Shown one piece after another: positions 58,072 to 64,000 of a DNA stretch of 64,000 bases. Each line of letters starts with the position of its first letter. Position 1 is the stretch's first letter. The translations under genes were made by a program, and so were the position numbers. This DNA is from Prostheceraeus crozeri (Eukaryota > Platyhelminthes > Polycladida > Euryleptidae). The DNA lies in assembly GCA_907163375.1 (NCBI GenBank), contig CAJQUW010003163.1, positions 92,522-156,521 on the forward strand. The letters run 5' to 3'. The notes under the pieces were generated by a model. That model worked only from the letters and a program-made list of their open reading frames with translations, searched no databases and had not been told where the DNA came from.

Positions 58072-59180
58072 TTGAGTTTGATATCCTGTTTTCCATCGTC
58101 GGTTACGTTATAAAACTTTATCTATCTATGTAATGTAGAACTTGACTGTGATTGCTACAATCTGTGACGTAACTTTTATATCTTTCTTCTAACGCTCTTA
58201 TGAAACTCTACTACAGTTTGAAATACTTTAATGAGATGCTGTTATTTGTTTAAGCCATGAACCATTTGTTTTGATTTTAGAAACTGTCTTCAAACGTGAC
58301 AGTATAATTAAAGTGATTCAAAGCAAAACGCGTTTTCGAAGTCCAAAAATCAGAGATTTTACACTTCCTTTTCCTTCTCATCAGATCATCTGTTGGTGCA
58401 TATACTTAAAAAATTCAAACATTATGCTGCTTACCAAAAAGTTTGATAAACATTATTATCTCTCATATGATGTCATAAAGGGATATTCTTTTATCCAGCC
58501 CTTCCCGCATTATAAATCCAATTCCTTTGCGAGCTTTATCTCCACCAGAAAAGATGATTTACTGGCTGTGAATTCACCTTCAACCTTCCAGAATGTTTCT
58601 GCGATTCCATGTCCCTCAAGTCTCGATTCTTTCATTTCTTGTATTATGCCAGCAAGTTTTCCTGGCTGATTCAATCCTCTTACATTCCAGATCCCTATCT
58701 TTAACAGTTGCTTATTGACGATGAATTCTCGACTGCTTTGTCACGAGAGACCCGCCGGGCCAGACCACACTGTCAAGAGTTCAGTGCACCCTTTCCGCCA
58801 AGAGGTGAGATCGGGTTGTTGTGCTGCACCACGGTTATCCTCAAGGGCAATATAGTGCAGACGTGTCCCCAGAACCATCTACACCGCAGTACAAGAGCCA
58901 GAACTGGGGTTTCCAGCCTGCCTCCTGCTATTCTCCTGCCACCGTTGACCTCACGGTTCGGCTCTTCCGCCAGCTGCAGATACTAGTGTTGCGGCTGCCA
59001 AATACTAGGACTAGGTTTATTTAAAGGCGATCACATCCGTCTTGTCATCCTCCCGTCACAAAGTTATGACAGTTTTCTGGAACCTCCGGTGTCACTCGAT
59101 GGCTCCTGTCCCCTGGTAAGAGAACCGGAATCAGGCTATCACCCCGCTTGGAACCCAGGCAGAATTTCTTCACTCCCTCG
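58072..59180 (-). pseudogene. LINE remnant: 5' UTR and endonuclease start
   Basis: On the minus strand, 58695-58510 reads GIWNVRGLNQPGKLAG, then IIQEMKESRLEGHGIAETFW, a typical APE endonuclease start (WNVR, EM, ETxW). It is upstream of the GDFNAKVG block across the P-like insertion. Between 58072 and 58505 no coherent frame was found. The GC-rich 58730-59180 shows no coding signal and would be the 5' UTR of the LINE; that assignment is inference. Confidence 0.7.
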
Positions 59181-59655
59181 GAAGAGAATCAGATTGAATT
59201 AACAAAATGAAACTAAACAAGTGACTACTTCATATTCCGTTCGATAGCAGTTTTCAAATGATATGTCGCTCAATATACATCAACTGATTGTTGAACAGAA
59301 CCAAAGAAAACATAAGAGAACAGTGAATCTATATTGGAGAGAAAATCACAACAGGAAGTGAAAATCCATTACAGAAAATGTTCTCATCATGTTCGCTGTG
59401 ATACTATCTTTAAAATGATATATCACTCCATGAATGTTGGCTGATTATTGAAAAGGGAATACAAGAGAACGCTCACACTCATCTCATAATCCAAATGTAA
59501 CATTCCACTACGTTTGTCTTTAAACATGGTTGATAGAGATTTTAGCAATTGGAGGTCAAATTATGAATTATTAAATATCTTTCGATTTCTTTGTTACTTT
59601 TCTTGATATAAAGATGTTTTGTTAACCTGATAACTACATCTTGATAAAAGAAAAT
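59181..59655. other. No feature recognised
   Basis: AT-rich DNA between the LINE and the hairpin MITE. Confidence 0.4.
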
Positions 59656-59830
59656 GAAATTAATTTATCAAAATGTCATCTATAATTATTTTCACGAAAT
59701 TAGAAAAGTCAGTACGAGGAACGATATCATTGCCGAGAGAGCGCAGTGATCGAGGCAATGATATCGCTCAGAGTACTGAAACGGACTTTTCGAATGAGTG
59801 AAGGCAATTTATTTCTATGCATGCATCAAA
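59656..59830. mobile_element. Hairpin MITE family B, single copy
   Basis: TTTTCACGAAATTAGAAAAGTC, AGTACGAGGAACGATATCATTGCC on the left pair with GGCAATGATATCGCTC, AGAGTACTGAAACGGACTTTTCGAATGAG on the right around a GAGCGCAGTGATC core. It is the inverted relative of the 12551-12850 locus. Confidence 0.8.
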
Positions 59831-59971
59831 ATAGTGATGCCATGGAAATCTTCATGTTATATCTATTTGCAATACCTTGATGCAAATATTTCCATGCCTA
59901 CAATTTGAATTTTGATTATCTACATAATACATGACATTAATCTGCTACATTTACTACAACAGTTCTACAGC

Positions 59972-60972
59972 ATGAAGAGAAGCACAGAAGTTATCATCAA
60001 GGAAATCGGCCCCCTGTGTACCGGGAAAGGATATGAAGATAGGTGGCAAGAATTCGCTGAATAAAGATAACTGATAAAGACACACCACCAAAGGAAGAGA
60101 ATTTTATCGAGTTTTTCGATCATCTTAGAAACTCGAAAAATTACACAGCTAGTACATTATGGTCCATTTATTCTATGGTGAAAAACAAACTTCAACTGAA
60201 CTTCGGCTTCAAACTACAGAAGTTCCCGAGAGTAACCATGCTTCTAAAGTCATATGAAGCTGGCTACAGTCGCAAGAAAGCCAAGCAATTTTCAAAAGAA
60301 GAAGTGATGAAATTTTTGCAAGAAGCCCCAGATGAAGGTGAAAATATCCATCTGAAAGTGGCTGTTGTACTGGCTTTTTTTGGAGGTTTGAGGTGCGCTG
60401 AACTACTCGTAGTATCATTAACAATGGACAATTTTGATTTCAATGAAGCAACAGGAATGTGGGTTACTTACTAAGTATCTACCTACAAAGTAACATACCG
60501 CTGCAGTCTTGCATTTATCTCCAAAAATATGATGAAATATTGCACAATGCCAAGCTTGGCTATGGAAGAGTTTTTAAGACATATCGGCTGCGGCAAAATG
60601 GCAGTGGATACTATGTGAATCAGCCAATGGGAAAACATGTGTTGGCAAAGGTTCCAATGAAGGTGGCACTAGGGCCTATATCTGAAATTATCTGACCCCA
60701 AAGCCTACACGGGTCACTCGTTTAAGCGTACGGCTGCAAATGTTTTAGCGGAAGGCGGTGCTTCATCCAGTATAATGAAGAAACATTTTAACTGGCAAAG
60801 CGAAAACACAAGCATGAAGTATATCGAAAACACGCAGAAATCAAAAATAATTGTTTCATCTGTGATGCAGCAAAATGATTCCTCTGACACGAATGTTGCA
60901 CAGGATCATCAAAAAGCCAAGCATATGATTAACTTTGCAAACTGTCAGCATGTTGTTCTTCACTTTAAATAA
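59972..60972 (+). pseudogene. Crypton-type tyrosine recombinase pseudogene
   Basis: ATG at 59972 opens a short frame (GPLCTGKGYEDRWQEFAE) ended by TAA. A shifted frame continues with EFFDHLRNSKNYTASTLWSI, the core-binding region, then YSRKKAKQFSKEEVMKFLQE. The catalytic domain has FFGGLRCAEL (Arg codon 60391-60393), GYYVNQPMGKHVL in another frame, TGHSFKRTAA (His 60715-60717, Arg 60727-60729), HFNW and YIENT (Tyr nucleophile 60820-60822), ending in TAA at 60970-60972. All tetrad residues survive, but two or three frameshifts and a stop break the gene. The layout is that of animal Cryptons, which lack inverted repeats; no transposon ends were found. Confidence 0.85.
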
Positions 60973-62754
60973 GGTCGTCAGACACTTTATCATTGATCAA
61001 AGACTTTGTCCATTTAATTATCTTTTTCCTTTTAAAGAATAATTTGATTTGCATATAATGATATCATACCCAAATGTGGACACTCTCGATCATATTTCTA
61101 ACGATTACCGAGTCATTTCTGTCGATATAGGGCCTATAAAATTGACCAAAAACTAAAAAGTTGAGCACGGACTGAAAAGTACAACTTTACAAACGTTAGC
61201 AGCTATGGTAAAGTCGACTTTTCAACAATGCATAAAAATAAATCTTTCTTTATAAGTTCTGTTAATATTGCTAGAAATTGATATCTACATTCATAAATTT
61301 CAACCACGAAATTTTCTAGGGTCGGATAATCTACACATGGACATCTGCTTTTTTTTCTTCTTCTCTTTTAACATTTTTCTGCTGAAAATGTCTTGTGTGA
61401 TTATTTATCGGAGCTACAGCTGCAGTTGAATTGAGTAAGTCAATGTTATTACAATAATAATTTATTCAACATGTACACAAATGAGTACAGACAAATTAGC
61501 AATTAAAAATGAAAACACAGCATCATGCGCAGGCGCGAACGTAAAGGCTCAGTGAAATTCATGACAGTTTTGATGCTGTCCGCTACACCACACTGCAGTC
61601 GTTTTACAGAATGAAGAGAAGGGGGAATCTTACCCATCGCCACACGCAGAACATTAATCATGGACCCTCCACAAATAGCTATCATGAAGCTGACGTACGA
61701 GCCTTTTAATGGTATGTTTTCAGTAAAGGCAGTTGATATGCGACGAACAATCAGCTGTCGCAAACGATGGTCACTAATAAAAATATTACTAAATTTGCGT
61801 AGGGCTTTTAAACGAATTGAGTCTCCCACTGTTAAAATGTCCATAGCTTGCAGTGAAGCAGAATGATGTGCAGATTTTGACATGAATCAAAGCCGATTTC
61901 AGACATGAAGCTTGAAAATCATTAAGAATGTCAATGTCATTACTCTGTAAAGGGGCTATGTCACACCCAAATAGTAGAGTTGGTAAAATTATGCTTTTTC
62001 ATAGGTAGGCCTTATCAAATGGTAATAAGTTAGGATTGAGAATGGCATTGAGACAGAGTCAACTATCAGAGTCAGATCTGCCGTCTTACGTACAAATGAA
62101 TTATCATTTACCTACTTTGCAGCGACATAGATGATGGTGACTAAACGCAAATAGAATTAGAAAAATCATCTCTGGATTTGTGCCTTCAGGTTTGAGAAGT
62201 TTTCCGATGGATTTGCAGGCCATCACGTTGCTCTTGCTGTGATAATGAATGTCTAGTGTGCTCATTAGATTGACTTCGATAAATGTCATTCTTTGCACGT
62301 ATTGCAGCTATAATTCTACCGTGGATGATGGATAGAGAAAGAATTTTTTGACTGCACGACGTGATTGCACAATATATAGGCCTATTCTGTAGTGACATAA
62401 ATCAACTACATGCCACTTTCAAGTCATTATCAATCGTTGTGGAGCTAGAGGGTCATTTTTATTTGCGATCTATTGTTACGATATTGCGCCACTGGCATGT
62501 TCAACGCAAATATTTCAATATGCTGGTGACATTTATGAGAGTTCGAACTCAAAGTGGAACGCACATTTTGAGGAAATTGAAGTACGTTGTTCGAGATTCC
62601 TATACACCCTAAAAGTTTTGAAACCTATCCTCAATCATGATGATTTATTGTTCTCCTTTGTATGGAATTGTGAGCTATGATTGTCATAAGATAATTGAAC
62701 AAATATTCAAACGTGTAAGAAAATAATTTGTTCACCAATTTGCAGTTGTAGCAA
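60973..62754. other. No gene; one uncertain minus-strand ORF
   Basis: A 126-codon minus-strand frame at 61883-61503 (LRQLIVRRISTAFTENI, then SYVSFMIAICGGSMINVL) is longer than its surroundings but has no domain I recognise. The rest is AT-rich with no repeat structure seen. Confidence 0.35.
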
Positions 62755-62756
62755 TA

Positions 62757-63632
62757 TAGTCCGGCAGCCAGAACGAGTTTCTGCAGGGAACGAGGCTGAA
62801 AGTGAGACTTTCACAGAATGATGTACACCTCATAGTCCGGTGGCCAGTACGAGTTTCTGCAGGGAACGAGGCCGAAAGTAAGACTTTCATAGAATGATGC
62901 ATACCTCATAGTCCGGCAGCCAGAACGAGTTTCTGCAGGGAACGAGGCCGAAAGTGAGACTTTTACAGAATGATGTACACCTCATAGTCCGGCAGCCAGC
63001 ACGAGTTTCTGCAGGGAACGAGGCTGAAAGTGAGACTTTCACAGAATGATGTACACCTCATAGTCCGGTGGCCAGCACGAGTTTCTGCAGGGAACGAGGC
63101 CGAAAGTAAGACTTTCATAGAATGATGCATACCTCATAGTCCGGCAGCCAGAACGAGTTTCTGCAGGGAACGAGGCCGAAAGTGAGACTTTTACAGAATG
63201 ATGTACACCTCATAGTCCGGCAGCCAGCACGAGTTTCTGCAGGGAACGAGGCCGACAATGAGACTTTCACAGAGTGATGTACACCTCATAGTCCGGCAGC
63301 CAGCACGAGTTTCTGCAGGGAACGAGGCCGACAATGAGACTTTCACACAATGATGTATACCTCATAGTCCGGCAGCCAGCATGAGTTTCTGCAGGGAACG
63401 AGGTCGACAATGAGACTTTTACAGAATGATGTACACCGCATAGTTTGGCAGCCAGCATGAGTTTCTGCAGGGAGTGAGTCCGAAAATTAGACTTTCACAG
63501 AATGATGTGCACCTCATAGTCCGGCAGCCAGCACGAGTTTCTGCAGGGAACGAGGCCGACAATGAGACTTTCACACAATGATGTATACCTCATAGTCCGG
63601 CAGCCAGACCGAGTTTCTGCAGGGAACGAGGT
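62757..63632 (-). repeat. 76-bp satellite, third array (about 11.5 copies)
   Basis: Monomers in the orientation of the left arm at 3964 (TAGTCCGGCAGCCAG, GAGTTTCTGCAGGGAACGAGG, GACTTTCACAGAATGATG). Two 228-bp (three-monomer) blocks, marked by the TAAGACTTTCATAGAATGATGC variant, repeat in the left half. The left edge is abrupt at TATAGTCCGG; the right edge runs into a new repeat at about 63633. Confidence 0.95.
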
Positions 63633-63645
63633 CAGTAGTATATAG

Positions 63646-63708
63646 TGTGACATCCGGCGCGACGCTTCGCTTCGCTTTGCTTCGCTTCGCTTGCGCCGGA
63701 TGTCACAC
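63646..63708. repeat. Hairpin with TTCGC microsatellite loop
   Basis: GTGTGACATCCGGCGC (63646-63661 region) mirrors GCGCCGGATGTCACAC across a loop of CTTCG/TTCGC pentamers (CGCTTCGCTTCGCTTTGCTTC). The stem is 16 bp with no mismatch visible. Confidence 0.85.
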
Positions 63709-63960
63709 TTTTGCGGGTTTTTTCAAAAAATCAAAATTTCAAAATTTCAAAAATTTAGGTAGACTTCAAATTTCACGTGGCCGAAGGACGAAGGGCGAAA
63801 ATTTAAGCGTTTTTAAAAATCGCTTCGCTTGCGCCGGATGTCAAACTTTTGCTGATTTTTTTAAATAATCAAAATTTCAAAACTTTAGGTAGACTTAAAA
63901 CTTTCAACGTGGCCCGAAGGCCGAAGGGCGAAAATTTTAAGCGTTTTTAAAAATACCCAA
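63690..63960 (+). repeat. Tandem duplication, about 137-bp units
   Basis: TCGCTTGCGCCGGATGTCA, TTAGGTAGACTT, GGCCGAAGG, GAAGGGCGAAAATTT and AAGCGTTTTTAAAAAT occur twice in tandem. The array appears to continue past the end of the window. Confidence 0.8.
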
Positions 63961-64000
63961 TTTTTCAAATTTTTCACATCTCACATTTGAGAAGTACAAT

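Noticed and set aside
58271..58669. 132-codon plus-strand frame
   Set aside because: Its right part is antisense to the LINE endonuclease start, and it has no recognisable domain.

Overview
This is metazoan nuclear DNA, AT-rich and dominated by transposable elements. It contains spliced coding exons, a rhodopsin-like GPCR and an invertebrate-style mix of DNA transposons (hAT, Tc1, pogo, piggyBac, P/THAP and Crypton types, plus an unclassified DDE-like giant), an APE-type LINE, two tRNA-derived SINE families and many MITEs. A marine invertebrate fits best, but nothing here fixes the phylum.

Layout. 1-3.7 kb: a SINE inside an inverted repeat, a MITE split by a nested hAT element, and a piggyBac transposase fragment. 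3.96-11.73 kb: one foldback-like element whose right arm has grown into about 92 copies of a 76-bp monomer. 13.16-19.92 kb: three phase-compatible exons of an unrecognised host gene (241 codons visible), with introns full of palindromic elements. 19.9-30.9 kb: MITEs, a Tc1 pseudogene and SINEs. 30.93-41.09 kb: one 10.16-kb DNA transposon with about 600-bp terminal inverted repeats. Its transposase gene is split by a tandem array of about 716-bp units placed so that splicing could remove the whole array. 43.7-47.5 kb: a second foldback copy, a tandem triplication and small hairpins. 48.6-51.0 kb: a SINE split by a hAT element, then an intact 359-residue GPCR. 53.8-59.2 kb: a degenerate LINE on the minus strand, abutted by a pogo MITE and split by a 2.16-kb P-element-like transposon with perfect 50-bp inverted repeats. 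59.97-60.97 kb: a Crypton tyrosine-recombinase pseudogene. 62.75-63.64 kb: another array of the 76-bp monomer.

Only two loci look like host genes: the spliced gene at 13-20 kb and the GPCR at 49.9-51.0 kb. The rest records repeated insertion. The most notable points are the link between the 76-bp satellite and the ends of a palindromic transposon, and the removable tandem array inside the transposase gene. All family assignments come from reading motifs by eye; no database search was run.
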